Assembly (NCBI RefSeq): GCF_014841105.1
Contig: NZ_JACYWE010000004.1
Coordinates: 239,928 to 303,927, forward strand
Length of the DNA stretch: 64,000 nucleotides
Direction: 5' to 3'
Source: Lolliginicoccus lacisalsi
GTDB lineage: Bacteria; Actinomycetota; Actinomycetes; Mycobacteriales; Mycobacteriaceae
The notes under the pieces are model-generated. The model was not told the DNA's origin. It saw only the letters and a list, made by a program, of their open reading frames with translations, and did no database searches. Positions 1 to 9,480 of the stretch are shown here, one piece after another. Each line of letters starts with the position of its first letter. Positions within the stretch are counted from its first letter, which is position 1. The translations under genes and the position numbers were made by a program.

Positions 1-284
1 TCACCAACCTCTTCCTGTACCAGTTGCAGCGCCACTCCGATCACCACGCCAACCCGACCCGCCGCTACCAGATCCTGCGCAGCATGAAGGGCTCGCCCCA
101 GCTGCCCGGTGGCTATGCCTCCATGATCGTTCTGGCGGTCTTCCCGCCCGTCTGGCGCGCGGTAATGGACAAGAGGGTGCTAGACCACTACGACGGCGAC
201 ATCACGCGAGCTAATATCGACCCCAAGAAGCGTGACAAGATCCTCGCCAAGTACGGTCAAGCAAACACTGTGGAAACTGCCTAG
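1..284 (+). CDS. alkB: Alkane 1-monooxygenase AlkB, 3' end (partial)
   Basis: C-terminal part of a membrane non-haem di-iron alkane hydroxylase, which oxidises n-alkanes to 1-alkanols with electrons from rubredoxin. The gene enters from the left edge; the reading frame starts at base 3 and about 93 residues are visible. The segment LQRHSDHHANPTRRYQ near the start contains the last conserved histidine box (HSDHH) of the AlkB family, whose histidines bind the di-iron centre. The tail after it lacks further conserved motifs and ends in VETA. Two rubredoxin genes and a rubredoxin reductase follow directly, which is the standard electron-transfer set, so the assignment is secure although the membrane helices and first histidine boxes lie outside the window. 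No fusion to rubredoxin is present: the stop codon comes before the rubredoxin start. Confidence 0.93.
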   Translation, partial: TNLFLYQLQRHSDHHANPTRRYQILRSMKGSPQLPGGYASMIVLAVFPPVWRAVMDKRVLDHYDGDITRANIDPKKRDKILAKYGQANTVETA

Positions 285-297
285 GAGGTCGGGCCCG

Positions 298-462
298 ATG
301 AGTCGATTCGTCTGCCCTGTATGCGACTACGTGTACGACGAGGAGAAGGGTGCCTCCCGCGAGGGGTTCCCGCCCGGGACCCTCTGGGCCGACATCCCGG
401 ATGACTGGCCCTGCCCCGATTGCGGGGTCCGTGAGAAGGTCGATTTCGAGCCTGCATCCTGA
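298..462 (+). CDS. rubA: Rubredoxin (first copy)
   Basis: 54-residue rubredoxin, a one-iron electron carrier passing electrons from rubredoxin reductase to AlkB. Two Cys pairs that bind the Fe(Cys)4 centre are visible: CPVC near residues 6-9 and CPDCG near residues 39-43, with the typical DIPDDWPCP loop between them. The ATG at 298 is preceded by AGGAGG (283-288), which overlaps the alkB stop region, so it is translated together with alkB. It differs enough from the second rubredoxin to look like an old AlkG1/AlkG2-type pair. In such pairs, usually only the AlkG2-type member supports the hydroxylase efficiently; which of these two is that type is not obvious by eye. Confidence 0.95.
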   Translation: MSRFVCPVCDYVYDEEKGASREGFPPGTLWADIPDDWPCPDCGVREKVDFEPAS

Positions 463-571
463 ACATGACGTGCTCCCAGCCTGAGGTGGACAACCACAGG
501 CTGGGAGTTCGCGCAACTACGGCTGCGCGCCGAATTGACAACGCCGTCGACGATTGTGAGATGGAAACGAC

Positions 572-757
572 ATGAGCACCGAGTACAAGCTCTATCGCTG
601 CCTGCAGTGCGGATTCGAGTACGACGAGTCCGAAGGGTGGCCCGAGGACGACATCGCGCCAGGAACCCGCTGGGAGGACATCCCGGACGACTGGAGCTGC
701 CCGGATTGCGGCGCGGCCAAGTCTGACTTCGAGATGGTAGAGGTCTCGCGAGCGTGA
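572..757 (+). CDS. rubB: Rubredoxin (second copy)
   Basis: 61-residue rubredoxin with iron-binding motifs [10 protein letters not shown] and [11 protein letters not shown], expected to carry electrons to AlkB. The ATG at 572 follows a weak GGAAACG ribosome site. The gap of 109 bp after the first rubredoxin holds an imperfect inverted repeat (ctcccagcctgagg / ccacaggctgggag, about 472-503), which may stabilise the upstream mRNA or attenuate transcription. The stop codon overlaps the GTG start of the rubredoxin reductase by 4 bp, so the two products should be translationally coupled. Confidence 0.95.
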   Translation: MSTEYKLYRCLQCGFEYDESEGWPEDDIAPGTRWEDIPDDWSCPDCGAAKSDFEMVEVSRA

Positions 758-2031
758 GCGAAGGTATAGCGCCAGACGGAACCGTTGTCATCATCGGCTC
801 GGGAGTGTGCGGAGCCACGGCCGCCGAGACCCTTCGCAAGGAAGGGTTCGCCGGCAAGATCGTGATGATCAGCAGTGACACCGAGTACCCCTACCGGCGC
901 CCGCAGTTGTCCAAGGAGCTCCTCGAGGGGAAGGTCACCGTCGAGCGCTCGAGGCTGCGGCCCCCGACCTTCTGGGACGAGCAGAACGTCGAGATCATCT
1001 CCGGGACCACGGTCGCCGGGATCAAGCCAGCCGATAAGAAGATCGTTCTCGAGAGCGGCGCGGAGCAGCCCTACGATGCGCTTCTCGTCGCCACGGGCGG
1101 CCGCCCCCGGATGATGCCCGGCCTCGATCCCGAGTCCCAGCCGAACGTGCACTACCTGCGGAGCATTTCGGACGTGCCCACGTTGCGCGAGGCCATCGAC
1201 GGCAAGGGCAAGCTGCTCATCATCGGCGCCGGGCTGATCGGCTCCGAGGTGGCGGCGACGGCGCGCACCCTCGGCTCGGAGGTCATCCTCCTCGAGGCTG
1301 CCGAGCGCCCGCTCGCGCGGATGCTCCCCGAGCCCATCTCGCGGCTCTACGCGAAGATGCACGAGGACAACGGCGTGGAGTTCCATGCCGGCGTGCAGCT
1401 CGACCGCGTGGACGTCGACAAGAAGGGCGTCACGGCGATCTCGCCGGATGGTCGTAGCTGGAAGGCAGCGGCCGCGCTCGTCTCGGTCGGGATGATGCCC
1501 AACGCGGAGCTGGCCGAGGAGGCCGGTCTCGCGGTGGATACCTCGGGCCGCCGCGGCATCATCGTCGACAAGTTCTGCCGCACCTCGGATCCCGCGATCT
1601 ATGCCGCGGGCGACGTGGCGATGTTCCCGAACCTGCTGCTCGGTGGCATGCAGCGCGTGGAGCACTGGAGCAACGCGCAGGAGCAGGGCGCGCACGCGGC
1701 GCGGGCGATCCTGGGCATGCCCACCCCGTACGCCGATGTGCCGTGGTGCTGGACCAAGCAGTACGGCAAGAACCTGCAGATCGCGGGCTGGCCGACGCCC
1801 GAGGATGATCTCATCATCCACGGCGATCTCGATGCGCTCGACTTCACGGTCCTGTGCTTGCGCGACGAGCAGCTCGTGGGCGTGATCTCCATGGGCAGGC
1901 CAAAGGAGTTCCGGAACGCGAAGGCGCTCATTCCGGATGCGCCGTATATCAACCGGAAGGACCTGGAGGAAGGCGTTCCTGCCACTGCTCCAGTACGGGC
2001 GGGCGCGCCAGGCGGCAACGACAAATCGTAG
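754..2031 (+). CDS. Rubredoxin reductase (FAD/NAD-dependent)
   Basis: 425-residue flavoprotein that oxidises NAD(P)H and reduces rubredoxin for alkane hydroxylation. The N-terminal FAD fold has [17 protein letters not shown] (dinucleotide motif), the central NAD fold has [17 protein letters not shown] near residues 150-166, and a second FAD motif [10 protein letters not shown] follows near residue 285. The C-terminal part resembles the reductase C-terminal domain of ferredoxin/rubredoxin reductases. The GTG start is fixed by its 4-bp overlap with the second rubredoxin. The family also includes ferredoxin reductases of P450 systems; the neighbouring rubredoxins decide the role. Confidence 0.92.
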   Translation: MSEGIAPDGTVVIIGSGVCGATAAETLRKEGFAGKIVMISSDTEYPYRRPQLSKELLEGKVTVERSRLRPPTFWDEQNVEIISGTTVAGIKPADKKIVLESGAEQPYDALLVATGGRPRMMPGLDPESQPNVHYLRSISDVPTLREAIDGKGKLLIIGAGLIGSEVAATARTLGSEVILLEAAERPLARMLPEPISRLYAKMHEDNGVEFHAGVQLDRVDVDKKGVTAISPDGRSWKAAAALVSVGMMPNAELAEEAGLAVDTSGRRGIIVDKFCRTSDPAIYAAGDVAMFPNLLLGGMQRVEHWSNAQEQGAHAARAILGMPTPYADVPWCWTKQYGKNLQIAGWPTPEDDLIIHGDLDALDFTVLCLRDEQLVGVISMGRPKEFRNAKALIPDAPYINRKDLEEGVPATAPVRAGAPGGNDKS

Positions 2032-2043
2032 TTGTCTAGTGCT

Positions 2044-2090
2044 TTGACACCGGGCATGGTTTTGACTAGCATCTTGACCATGCCCGGTGG
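2044..2090 (+). promoter_or_regulatory. Promoter and palindromic operator of the alk-cluster TetR gene
   Basis: A -35 hexamer TTGACA (2044-2049) and a -10 hexamer TAGCAT (2067-2072) are separated by 17 bp. A perfect 13-bp inverted repeat CACCGGGCATGGT (2048-2060) / ACCATGCCCGGTG (2077-2089), with a 16-bp spacer, overlaps the -35 element on one side and the ATG of the regulator on the other. A transcription start 7 nt after the -10 falls on the ATG at 2080, so the mRNA would be leaderless. The arrangement is what an autorepressed TetR gene would show; binding by this protein is inferred. Confidence 0.72.
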
Positions 2091-2718
2091 ACGCACGCGA
2101 GTCACGTACCAGGAAGCCGCGCGGCGACTGCTGCGGGACTCCGTCCTCGATGCTGTCCGGGAGCTCCTCGATGAAAAGGAGTGGTCCGACATCACCATGG
2201 CCGAGGTCGCCCGGAGCGCCGGGGTGAGCCGCCAGACGCTCTACAACGAGTTCGAATCCCGCCAGGGCGTGGCGCAGCAATACATCCTCCGCCTCGTCGA
2301 TCATTTCCTCGATGAGGCAAACGAGGCAGTGCAGACGCATGTCGGGGATGCCCGCGGTGCTATCGGCGACGCGTTCCAGCGCTTCCTCGGCGCCGCCACC
2401 CAGGATCCTGCCGTGCGATGGGCCCTGCTCGGCCGCGCGAAGGCAGAGATCCTCAGCCTCATCACCACTGACGGCTGGCCCGTGCTCGAGCGAGCAGTGG
2501 ACCGCCTGGCCCACATCATGCAGGACAACTGGCCGCGGCTCGACGAGCGCGAGGCGCAGGTGACGGCGATGTATGTCGGTCGCATAGCGCTGAGCTTCAT
2601 CGCCATCCCGCCACGGGCTCCCGATACCATGGTCGAGGACTTCACCGATTTCGTGGCGCCCTATCTCGAGGCCGCCTATCGGAAGGCTAAGGCTCGCGAC
2701 ATCGCGCCGTCCGCGTGA
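2080..2718 (+). CDS. TetR-family regulator of the alkane cluster
   Basis: 212-residue TetR-type repressor. The N-terminal helix-turn-helix region ITMAEVARSAGVSRQTLYNEF is typical; the C-terminal ligand-binding region is variable and gives no substrate. It sits immediately after the rubredoxin reductase, at the position of M. tuberculosis Rv3249c and of the TetR genes of other actinobacterial alkB clusters, some of which repress the hydroxylase until alkane-derived fatty acids release them. I chose ATG 2080 over upstream in-frame codons (2032, 2056) because the promoter and operator at 2044-2090 occupy that stretch. Starting at 2032 would place promoter sequence inside the coding region. Confidence 0.88.
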   Translation: MPGGRTRVTYQEAARRLLRDSVLDAVRELLDEKEWSDITMAEVARSAGVSRQTLYNEFESRQGVAQQYILRLVDHFLDEANEAVQTHVGDARGAIGDAFQRFLGAATQDPAVRWALLGRAKAEILSLITTDGWPVLERAVDRLAHIMQDNWPRLDEREAQVTAMYVGRIALSFIAIPPRAPDTMVEDFTDFVAPYLEAAYRKAKARDIAPSA

Positions 2719-2768
2719 TTCCCGGTCGCCCAGCGGCTAGCCTGGCGGTGCGCACCCCGAACCCAGCT

Positions 2769-2832
2769 CCTGGCCGCGAGGGCCAGGCCAGCAGCGGATC
2801 GCCCCCGCGTCCAATCCCAGCGCTATCGCTGG
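2769..2832 (+). other. Leader hairpins upstream of ahcY
   Basis: In the 166-bp gap before ahcY two perfect stems occur: CCTGGCC/GGCCAGG at 2769-2787 with a 5-nt loop, and CCAGCG/CGCTGG at 2817-2832 with a 4-nt loop. Neither is followed by a T-run. They could form part of a structured leader. I looked for the conserved core of the S-adenosylhomocysteine riboswitch and did not find it convincingly. Confidence 0.3.
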
Positions 2833-2884
2833 AACGTATGCCTAACGACGATGGAACAGGCCGTCACGCGGCCCCAACAAGAAG

Positions 2885-4384
2885 ATGGTGACGATAATGT
2901 CGGCTCTGCCGGTCGCAGACGTCAAGAATGGAATCGAGCACAAGGTCGCCGACCTCGGGCTCGCCGAGTTCGGCCGCAAGGAGATCCGCCTTGCCGAGCA
3001 CGAGATGCCGGGCCTGATGTCCCTGCGCCGCGAGTACGCGGAGGTGCAGCCGCTCAAGGGCGCGCGCATCACCGGTTCGCTGCACATGACCGTTCAGACC
3101 GCGGTGCTGATCGAGACCCTCACGGCGCTGGGCGCGCAGGTGCGCTGGGCATCGTGCAACATCTTCTCCACCCAGGACCATGCGGCAGCCGCTGTTGTCG
3201 TCGGGCCGCACGGCACTCCCGAGGAGCCCCGCGGCACCGCGGTGTTCGCCTGGAAGGGCGAGACCCTCGAGGAGTACTGGTGGTGCGCCGAGCAAGCGCT
3301 CACCTGGCCGTCCGCCGACGGCCCCGCCAACATGATCCTCGACGACGGCGGCGACGCCACCATGCTTGTCCTGCGCGGCGCGCAGTTCGAGGTCGCCGGC
3401 GTGGTCCCGCCGCTCGACGAGGAGCAGCATTCCGCCGAGTACAAGGTCTTCCTGGAGCTGCTGCGCGCGTCCGCGGCCACTGACCCGGCCAAGTGGAGCA
3501 CCATCGCCAAGTCGGTTCAGGGCGTGACCGAGGAGACCACCACCGGAGTCCTCCGGCTCTACCAGTTCGCCGCTGCCGGCGAGCTGACGTTCCCCGCGAT
3601 CAACGTGAATGACTCCGTCACCAAGAGCAAGTTCGACAACAAGTACGGCACCCGCCACTCGCTGATCGATGGCATCAACCGGGGCACCGATGTGCTCATC
3701 GGCGGCAAGAAGATCCTCATCTGCGGCTACGGCGATGTGGGCAAGGGCTGCGCCGAGTCGCTCGCCGGGCAGGGTGCCCGCGTGCAGGTCACCGAAGTCG
3801 ATCCCATCAACGCGCTGCAGGCCCTGATGGACGGCTATGACGTCGTCACCGTCGAGGAGGCGATCGGCCAGGCCGACATCATCATCACCTCCACCGGCAA
3901 CAAGGATGTCATCACCCTCGATCACATGCGGGCGATGAAGCACCAGGCGATCCTCGGCAACATCGGTCACTTCGACAACGAGATCGACATGGCCGCCCTC
4001 GAGCGCAGCCCGGAGACCTCCCGCATCAACATCAAGCCGCAGGTCGATGAGTGGGTTTTCGCGGACAAGGCCGGCAACCCGCTCAAGTCGATCATCGTCC
4101 TCTCCGAGGGGCGCTTGCTCAACCTCGGCAACGCGACGGGGCATCCCTCGTTCGTGATGAGCAACAGCTTCTCCAACCAGGTCATCGCCCAGATCGAGCT
4201 GTGGACGAAGAACGACGAGTATGACAACGAGGTGTACCGCTTGCCCAAGCACCTCGATGAGAAGGTCGCACGCATCCACGTCGAGGCGCTGGGCGGCAGC
4301 CTCACCAAGCTCACCAAGGAGCAGGCCGAGTACATCGGCGTGGACGTCGAGGGCCCCTACAAGCCGGAGCACTACCGCTACTGA
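2885..4384 (+). CDS. ahcY: Adenosylhomocysteinase
   Basis: 499-residue S-adenosylhomocysteine hydrolase. It splits S-adenosylhomocysteine reversibly to adenosine and homocysteine with bound NAD, which keeps methyltransferases free of product inhibition. Visible family signatures are [15 protein letters not shown], the NAD-binding [13 protein letters not shown] and the C-terminal KPEHYRY. Length matches the mycobacterial enzyme including its characteristic insertion. The start is uncertain between ATG 2885 and ATG 2897, since neither has a strong ribosome site. Its stop overlaps the tmk ATG, so the two genes are co-transcribed, as in M. tuberculosis (Rv3248c-Rv3247c). Confidence 0.97.
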   Translation: MVTIMSALPVADVKNGIEHKVADLGLAEFGRKEIRLAEHEMPGLMSLRREYAEVQPLKGARITGSLHMTVQTAVLIETLTALGAQVRWASCNIFSTQDHAAAAVVVGPHGTPEEPRGTAVFAWKGETLEEYWWCAEQALTWPSADGPANMILDDGGDATMLVLRGAQFEVAGVVPPLDEEQHSAEYKVFLELLRASAATDPAKWSTIAKSVQGVTEETTTGVLRLYQFAAAGELTFPAINVNDSVTKSKFDNKYGTRHSLIDGINRGTDVLIGGKKILICGYGDVGKGCAESLAGQGARVQVTEVDPINALQALMDGYDVVTVEEAIGQADIIITSTGNKDVITLDHMRAMKHQAILGNIGHFDNEIDMAALERSPETSRINIKPQVDEWVFADKAGNPLKSIIVLSEGRLLNLGNATGHPSFVMSNSFSNQVIAQIELWTKNDEYDNEVYRLPKHLDEKVARIHVEALGGSLTKLTKEQAEYIGVDVEGPYKPEHYRY

Positions 4385-5058
4385 TGATGGGCATGCTCGT
4401 CGTCCTCGAGGGGCTCGACGGCTCCGGGAAGCGCACTCTCGCCGCGGCACTGCGGCAGGAGCTCGCTGACCGGGGCCTGCGCGCCACAAGCCTGGCGTTC
4501 CCGCGCTATGGGCAGTCCCAGCCCGCTGACATCGCCGCGGAGGCGCTGAGGGGCCAGCACGGCGATCTGCTGGCCTCGATCAATGGCATGGCCGTGCTGT
4601 GGGCGCTGGACCGTTACGGGGCGCGCCCCCTGCTGGAGCAGTTGCGGCAGGAGCACGATGTGGTGCTGCTCGATCGGTACGTCGCCTCCAACGCCGCGTA
4701 CTCCGCCGCGCGCGGCGAGGCCGGGGCCGAGCACGCCACCATGGAGTGGGTGCGCGAGCTCGAGCACGATCGGCTGGCCCTTCCGGAGCCGGCCCTTTAC
4801 ATCCTTGTCGACGTCGAGGCGGCGGTAGCGGAGCAGCGGGCCCGCCACCGCGAGGCCACCGAGCCTGGCCGCGGGCGGGATGCGTACGAGCGGGACTCCA
4901 CCCTGCAGGATCGCACTGCCACCATCTACCGGCAGCTCGCGGAGCAGCAGTGGACCTCGCCGTGGGTGGTCTTCCGCGGCTCCGCCGGGGACGGCGCCAT
5001 CGAGGCCCTCGCAGGACGCATCGAGGACATCCGTGCGGCAGGCGATGGGCGGCGCTAG
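4384..5058 (+). CDS. tmk: dTMP kinase
   Basis: 224-residue thymidylate kinase phosphorylating dTMP to dTDP for DNA synthesis. The P-loop VLEGLDGSGKRTLAAAL lies at the N-terminus and the DR motif appears as LLDRYVASNAAY near residues 97-108. The sequence resembles the mycobacterial branch (P-loop ending GKRTL) more than the enterobacterial type. The ATG at 4384 overlaps the ahcY stop by one base; in-frame ATG codons at 4387 and 4393 are alternatives. Confidence 0.95.
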   Translation: MMGMLVVLEGLDGSGKRTLAAALRQELADRGLRATSLAFPRYGQSQPADIAAEALRGQHGDLLASINGMAVLWALDRYGARPLLEQLRQEHDVVLLDRYVASNAAYSAARGEAGAEHATMEWVRELEHDRLALPEPALYILVDVEAAVAEQRARHREATEPGRGRDAYERDSTLQDRTATIYRQLAEQQWTSPWVVFRGSAGDGAIEALAGRIEDIRAAGDGRR

Positions 5059-5124
5059 AGTGGTGGGAAGCGCGGCGCGCCGGCGGCGTCAAAACCACGC
5101 TTGCAGGCATTTGAGTGTAACGAT

Positions 5125-5808
5125 ATGGGTATGAAGCCGAAGATTCTGGTTGTCGACGATGACGCAGCGCTCGCCGAGATGCTGACCATTGTGCTCCGTG
5201 GTGAGGGATTCGAGCCCTACGTCGTTGGAGACGGCACGCAGGCATTGAGCGCGGTCCGGGACATCCGCCCCGACCTCGTGCTCCTTGACCTGATGCTGCC
5301 CGGAATGAATGGCATCGATGTGTGCCGGGTGCTGCGCGCTGACTCGGGCGTTCCGATCGTGATGCTGACCGCCAAGACCGACACCGTCGATGTGGTGCTC
5401 GGCCTGGAGTCCGGTGCCGATGACTACGTGATCAAGCCGTTCAAGCCGAAGGAGCTCGTGGCACGCGTGCGTGCCCGGCTGCGCCGCCGCGAGGATGAGC
5501 CCGCCGAGCTGCTGAGCATCGGCGAGGTCGAGATCGATGTGCCCGCGCACAAGGTGACCCGCAATGGCGAGCTGATCAACCTGACTCCACTGGAATTCGA
5601 CCTGCTGGTCGCGCTGGCGCGCAAGCCCCGCCAGGTCTTTACCCGCGAGGTGCTGCTCGAGCAGGTCTGGGGCTACCGGCATGCCGCCGATACCCGTCTG
5701 GTCAACGTGCATGTCCAGCGCCTGCGCGCCAAGGTCGAGAATGATCCCGAGAAGCCCGAGATCGTGCTGACGGTGCGGGGGGTTGGATACAAGGCCGGAC
5801 CGCCGTGA
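5125..5808 (+). CDS. mtrA: Response regulator MtrA
   Basis: 227-residue OmpR-family DNA-binding response regulator that pairs with MtrB and controls cell-wall and cell-division genes in mycolata. The receiver domain (residues about 4-115) has the acidic pocket [11 protein letters not shown], phospho-acceptor Asp55 in [10 protein letters not shown] and Lys in VIKPFKPKE. The C-terminal winged helix contains the recognition segment [17 protein letters not shown]. It is nearly identical by eye to M. tuberculosis MtrA, ending in the same [11 protein letters not shown] 5125 gives the expected short N-terminus. A GTAAC half-site (5117-5121), similar to reported MtrA recognition elements, lies just before it. 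The stop overlaps mtrB by 4 bp. Confidence 0.97.
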   Translation: MGMKPKILVVDDDAALAEMLTIVLRGEGFEPYVVGDGTQALSAVRDIRPDLVLLDLMLPGMNGIDVCRVLRADSGVPIVMLTAKTDTVDVVLGLESGADDYVIKPFKPKELVARVRARLRRREDEPAELLSIGEVEIDVPAHKVTRNGELINLTPLEFDLLVALARKPRQVFTREVLLEQVWGYRHAADTRLVNVHVQRLRAKVENDPEKPEIVLTVRGVGYKAGPP

Positions 5809-7580
5809 TCGGTCGCGCCCGCACCCGGCGCAAGATCAATGGTCGGACCACGAGGTGGGTGCGCAGGTTCAGGGCAATAGGCTCGGCGCTGTCGCACTGG
5901 TGGCGCCGATCACTGCAGCTACGAGTCGTTGTGTCCACGATGGCGCTGTCGCTCGTCGTCATCCTGGCGCTCGGATTCGCGCTGACGAACCAGCTCACCG
6001 CGCGAATGCTCGAGGCCAAGCTTGCTGCTGCGGTGCAACAGCTTGATTCGGCCCGGCAGACCGTGCAGCGGGAGCTTGCCGGGGCGGGGGACACCACGTC
6101 CCGCCAGGGCCGCATCAATAGCGCGCGCTCGGCGCTCAATTGGCAGGTCGACAACGAGCAGAGCACTGGCGGCGCGGGATTGTGGACGCCGGTGCTCATC
6201 GCGGCCGATCCGGAAGCGACGCAGGGCCTGACCACCAGCGGTGCCGTGGAGCAGATCCCGGAATCGCTGCGCGACTATGTGCGCCAGGGCCAGGTCTCCT
6301 ACATGTACTCGACCGTTCCCGCGTCCGAGACCAGTGTCGTGTCCGCGTTGATCATGGGCACGCCCACCGCGTCAGACATTCCTGGCCTCGAGCTCTACCT
6401 CGTGTTCCCGCTCGAGAGCGAGGCCCGGAGCTTGTCCTTGATGCGGGGAACCGTGCTCACCGGCAGCGCCGTGCTCCTCGTGCTGCTGACCGCGATCTCG
6501 CTGCTCGTGGCGCGCCAGGTCGTCATCCCGGTGCGCTCCGCATCGCGGATCGCGGCCCGCTTCGCCGAGGGCAGGCTGAAGGAACGCATGCCCGTGCGCG
6601 GTGAGGACGACATGGCACGCCTCGCCATGTCGTTCAACGAGATGGCGGAGAGCTTGTCCCGCCAGATCACCCAGCTCGAGGAGTTCGGCAACCTGCAGAA
6701 GCGTTTCACCTCGGATGTGAGCCATGAGCTGCGTACTCCGCTGACCACCGTGCGCATGGCCGCCGACGTGATCTACGACAGCCGCGACGAGCTCGACCCC
6801 ATGCTCGAGCGCTCGGCCGAGCTGATGATGCGCGAGCTCGACCGATTCGAGAGCCTGCTGGCCGACCTGCTCGAGATCAGCCGCCACGATGCGGGCGTCG
6901 CCGAGCTCTCGGCGGAGCAGATCGACGTTCGCTCGTGCGTGCACGCCGCGCTCTCCACGGTGCAACGCCTCGCCACGGACGCCAGCATTCCGTTGATCGT
7001 TGACATCCCCGACGATCCGATCATCGCCGAGGTCGATCCCCGCCGCGTCGAGCGCGTCGTCCGCAACCTCCTTGCCAACGCCATCGATCACAGCGAGGGC
7101 AACCCGGTGCTGCTGCGGATGCGCGCCGACAACGACACCCTCGCGGTCCTCGTCCGCGACTGGGGCGTGGGGCTCAAGGCAGGCGAGGAGAAGCTGGTGT
7201 TCAACCGCTTCTGGCGCTCCGATCCCTCGCGAGTCCGGCGCTCCGGCGGCACCGGACTGGGCCTCGCCATCAGCGTGGAGGACGCCCGGCTGCACAATGG
7301 GCGCCTCGACGCATGGGGGGAGCGTGGCTACGGCTCGGTGTTCCGCCTCGCGCTCCCGCTCACGCGCGGCCGCCGGGTCACCACCTCGCCCTTGCCGCTC
7401 AAGCCTGATCCCGAGGACATGGACATGCCGGTGATCGCCCCGGCCACGGAACCAAGCACCAAGTCCGAGGTGGAGATCATGCTCGATCCGATGGAATCAT
7501 CAGCAGTGTTCACGCCCGACGAAGTCACCGACTCCCGTCCAAGCAGGGACCAGGAGGACGCGGGGTGGCGCGCGCAATGA
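5805..7580 (+). CDS. mtrB: Sensor histidine kinase MtrB
   Basis: 591-residue membrane histidine kinase that phosphorylates MtrA. There is a first membrane helix near residues 45-65 ([19 protein letters not shown]), an extracytoplasmic sensor region, a second helix near 215-235 and a HAMP linker. The dimerisation/phospho-acceptor domain has His307 in [15 protein letters not shown], and the HATPase domain has N- and G-boxes ([20 protein letters not shown]). The acidic, proline-containing C-terminal tail is also typical. GTG 5805 overlaps the mtrA stop, and ATGA at the 3' end overlaps lpqB, so mtrA-mtrB-lpqB is one operon as in M. tuberculosis. Confidence 0.97.
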   Translation: MIGRARTRRKINGRTTRWVRRFRAIGSALSHWWRRSLQLRVVVSTMALSLVVILALGFALTNQLTARMLEAKLAAAVQQLDSARQTVQRELAGAGDTTSRQGRINSARSALNWQVDNEQSTGGAGLWTPVLIAADPEATQGLTTSGAVEQIPESLRDYVRQGQVSYMYSTVPASETSVVSALIMGTPTASDIPGLELYLVFPLESEARSLSLMRGTVLTGSAVLLVLLTAISLLVARQVVIPVRSASRIAARFAEGRLKERMPVRGEDDMARLAMSFNEMAESLSRQITQLEEFGNLQKRFTSDVSHELRTPLTTVRMAADVIYDSRDELDPMLERSAELMMRELDRFESLLADLLEISRHDAGVAELSAEQIDVRSCVHAALSTVQRLATDASIPLIVDIPDDPIIAEVDPRRVERVVRNLLANAIDHSEGNPVLLRMRADNDTLAVLVRDWGVGLKAGEEKLVFNRFWRSDPSRVRRSGGTGLGLAISVEDARLHNGRLDAWGERGYGSVFRLALPLTRGRRVTTSPLPLKPDPEDMDMPVIAPATEPSTKSEVEIMLDPMESSAVFTPDEVTDSRPSRDQEDAGWRAQ

Positions 7581-9376
7581 TGAGCGAGCAGCGCCCCAGC
7601 GCTCGGCGGGCCCAGCGCACTCTGGGCTGGCTGGCCCTCGCTGCGGCCACCATGCTGGTGGCCGCGTGCACCACACTGCCGACGGATTCCCAGCCCCGCG
7701 CTATCGGCACCATCCCGCAGGAATCCATCGCCACGTCGGTGCCCGAGCCCACCCCAGGGATCGACGCGTTCCCCCTGGTGCGCGAGTTCCTGCGCGCCAG
7801 CGCTGATCCCCGGGGACGGCACGCGGCTGCCCGCAAGTTCCTCACGCCCTCCGCGGACAGCCAGTGGAACGACAACGCGAACATCGTCATCGCGAACCGC
7901 ATCGACGTGCTCTCCGAGGGGCTGCGCACCGCCGACACCGCGACGTTCGCGATCCGCGCGGAGAAGGTGGGCCAGCTCAGCGCCGACGGCGTCTTCACCG
8001 CCGAGGAAGGCACCGTCGAGTCCCAGGTCACGGTGGTCATGAGCGAGGGCGAATGGCGCATCGAGGAGCTCGACAATGGCGTGGTCATCGAGCGCCCGCA
8101 TTTCCTGACCAGCTACGAGCGGTTCTCCGTGTACTTCCTGGACGGCTCGGGCGAGCATCTTGTCCCGGACCTGAGGTGGGCCGCGGTGGCCGAGGACCAG
8201 AAGGTCTCGCAGCTCATGGCGATGCTCATCGACGGCCCGAGCTCCCGGCTCGCGCCCGGCGTGCGGACCCGCTTCAGCGGCGATGTGCGCCTGCGCGGTC
8301 CCATCACCAAGGCCGACGGCCGGGCCTCGCAGGTAGGCGTCGGCCTCGGCGGGGTACGCATGGACTTCCAGGGCCTGGGATCGGCATCGCTCGAGGAGCG
8401 CAGGCGGCTTGCGGCGCAGATCGTGTGGACGCTCGATAGCGCGGGCATCCCCGGGCCCTACCTCATCGAGGCGGACGGTGCCCCGCTGGTCGAGGAGCAA
8501 GCATCCGGATGGGGCCTGCAGGACGTCGCGGCCATGGATCCCGCGAGCAGCACCGCCACCGAGGTGGGGCTGCACGCAGTGGTCGAGGGCCGGGTCGTGG
8601 CCGTGACCGATTCCTCGATAACCCCGGTGCCCGGGACTGCCGGGGCGCTCGACAGCGTCGAGTCCGCGGCGATCTCCCATGATGGGCGTTCCGTAGCGCT
8701 CGTTGCCCGCAGCGACCAGTCCGACGAGGCGCCCTACCAATTGCTCATCGGCGACTACGGGGGCGCGCTGTCCGTCGTCGGGGAGGGCATGTCCATCACG
8801 AGGCCCACATGGTCCACCAGTGCCGACGCGGCGTGGGCAGTGATCGAGGGGGAGACCGTCACACGGGTCGCCCGAGACGCCGGGACCAGCACGTTCTCCA
8901 CGACGACCGTTGAATCCGGGGCGCTCTCGGCCCTGCAGGGGCAGATCACCAGCCTGCGCCTCGCCTCCGATGGCACCCGGGTAGCGCTGATCATCGGTGG
9001 CCGCGTCCATGTCGCCGTGGTCGCCGAGCCTCGTGCCGACGAGTTCACCTTGGTCAACCCGCAGCCTGTAGCGCTCAACCTGACCGATACCGCGGTGGCG
9101 CTCGACTGGGGCACGCCCGACGCCCTGCTCGTGGTCCGCGGCGTCGCCGATGCTCCCGTGGCGCGGGTCTCGGCCGACGGCTCGCGCGTCGAGCAGCTTC
9201 CGCGCAGCAACCTCTCGCCCCCGGTGACCGCCGTGGACGCCTCGCCGACCACTGAATACGTCACGGATTCCCGCGGCGTGCTGCGGCTCGGCCGCGATGA
9301 GCCGCAGGGCGAGCGGTTCTGGCGCGAGGTCACCCGTCTGATGGGGACCGACGCCAAGCCCATCCTCCCGGGCTAG
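7577..9376 (+). CDS. lpqB: Lipoprotein LpqB
   Basis: 599-residue lipoprotein thought to modulate MtrAB signalling from outside the membrane. The N-terminus is a lipoprotein signal: basic residues, a hydrophobic stretch [11 protein letters not shown] and the lipobox-like AAC followed by TTLPTDS. A GerMN domain occupies roughly residues 190-300, and the C-terminal half is a beta-propeller-like LpqB domain with repeated segments such as [15 protein letters not shown] prefer ATG 7577, whose first base overlaps the mtrB stop in an ATGA arrangement, to the upstream GTG 7565. Confidence 0.95.
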   Translation: MMSEQRPSARRAQRTLGWLALAAATMLVAACTTLPTDSQPRAIGTIPQESIATSVPEPTPGIDAFPLVREFLRASADPRGRHAAARKFLTPSADSQWNDNANIVIANRIDVLSEGLRTADTATFAIRAEKVGQLSADGVFTAEEGTVESQVTVVMSEGEWRIEELDNGVVIERPHFLTSYERFSVYFLDGSGEHLVPDLRWAAVAEDQKVSQLMAMLIDGPSSRLAPGVRTRFSGDVRLRGPITKADGRASQVGVGLGGVRMDFQGLGSASLEERRRLAAQIVWTLDSAGIPGPYLIEADGAPLVEEQASGWGLQDVAAMDPASSTATEVGLHAVVEGRVVAVTDSSITPVPGTAGALDSVESAAISHDGRSVALVARSDQSDEAPYQLLIGDYGGALSVVGEGMSITRPTWSTSADAAWAVIEGETVTRVARDAGTSTFSTTTVESGALSALQGQITSLRLASDGTRVALIIGGRVHVAVVAEPRADEFTLVNPQPVALNLTDTAVALDWGTPDALLVVRGVADAPVARVSADGSRVEQLPRSNLSPPVTAVDASPTTEYVTDSRGVLRLGRDEPQGERFWREVTRLMGTDAKPILPG

Positions 9377-9401
9377 CAGCGCTGGGCCGCCGATCCATCG
9401 G

Positions 9402-9429
9402 CTGTGGATAGCGCGGCGGTCATCCACAG
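9402..9429. other. Inverted repeat between lpqB and comF
   Basis: A perfect 8-bp inverted repeat CTGTGGAT (9402-9409) / ATCCACAG (9422-9429) with a 12-bp spacer lies in the 104-bp gap. It could be an operator for the comF-like gene. The arms resemble the right half of a DnaA box (TTATCCACA) but lack the TTAT part, so I do not call them DnaA boxes. Confidence 0.35.
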
Positions 9430-9480
9430 ATCCCGGACCACGGGCGCTCAGAGAAGCGGCGGTGCCGCAGGATCGTGGGC

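Noticed and set aside
592-2514. Long minus-strand open frame opposite rubredoxin reductase and the TetR gene
   Set aside because: It mirrors the coding strand of genes with clear homology; such antisense frames are common in high-GC DNA and it has no recognisable domain.
2719-2884. S-adenosylhomocysteine riboswitch upstream of ahcY
   Set aside because: Hairpins exist, but I cannot place the conserved riboswitch core; a covariance-model search with a significant hit would change this.
7328-9427. 699-residue minus-strand open frame opposite mtrB and lpqB
   Set aside because: Same antisense effect; mtrB and lpqB are certain.
9402-9429. DnaA boxes between lpqB and comF
   Set aside because: Only the TGTGGAT/ATCCACA part matches, no TTATCCACA consensus is complete, and the locus is not near dnaA.
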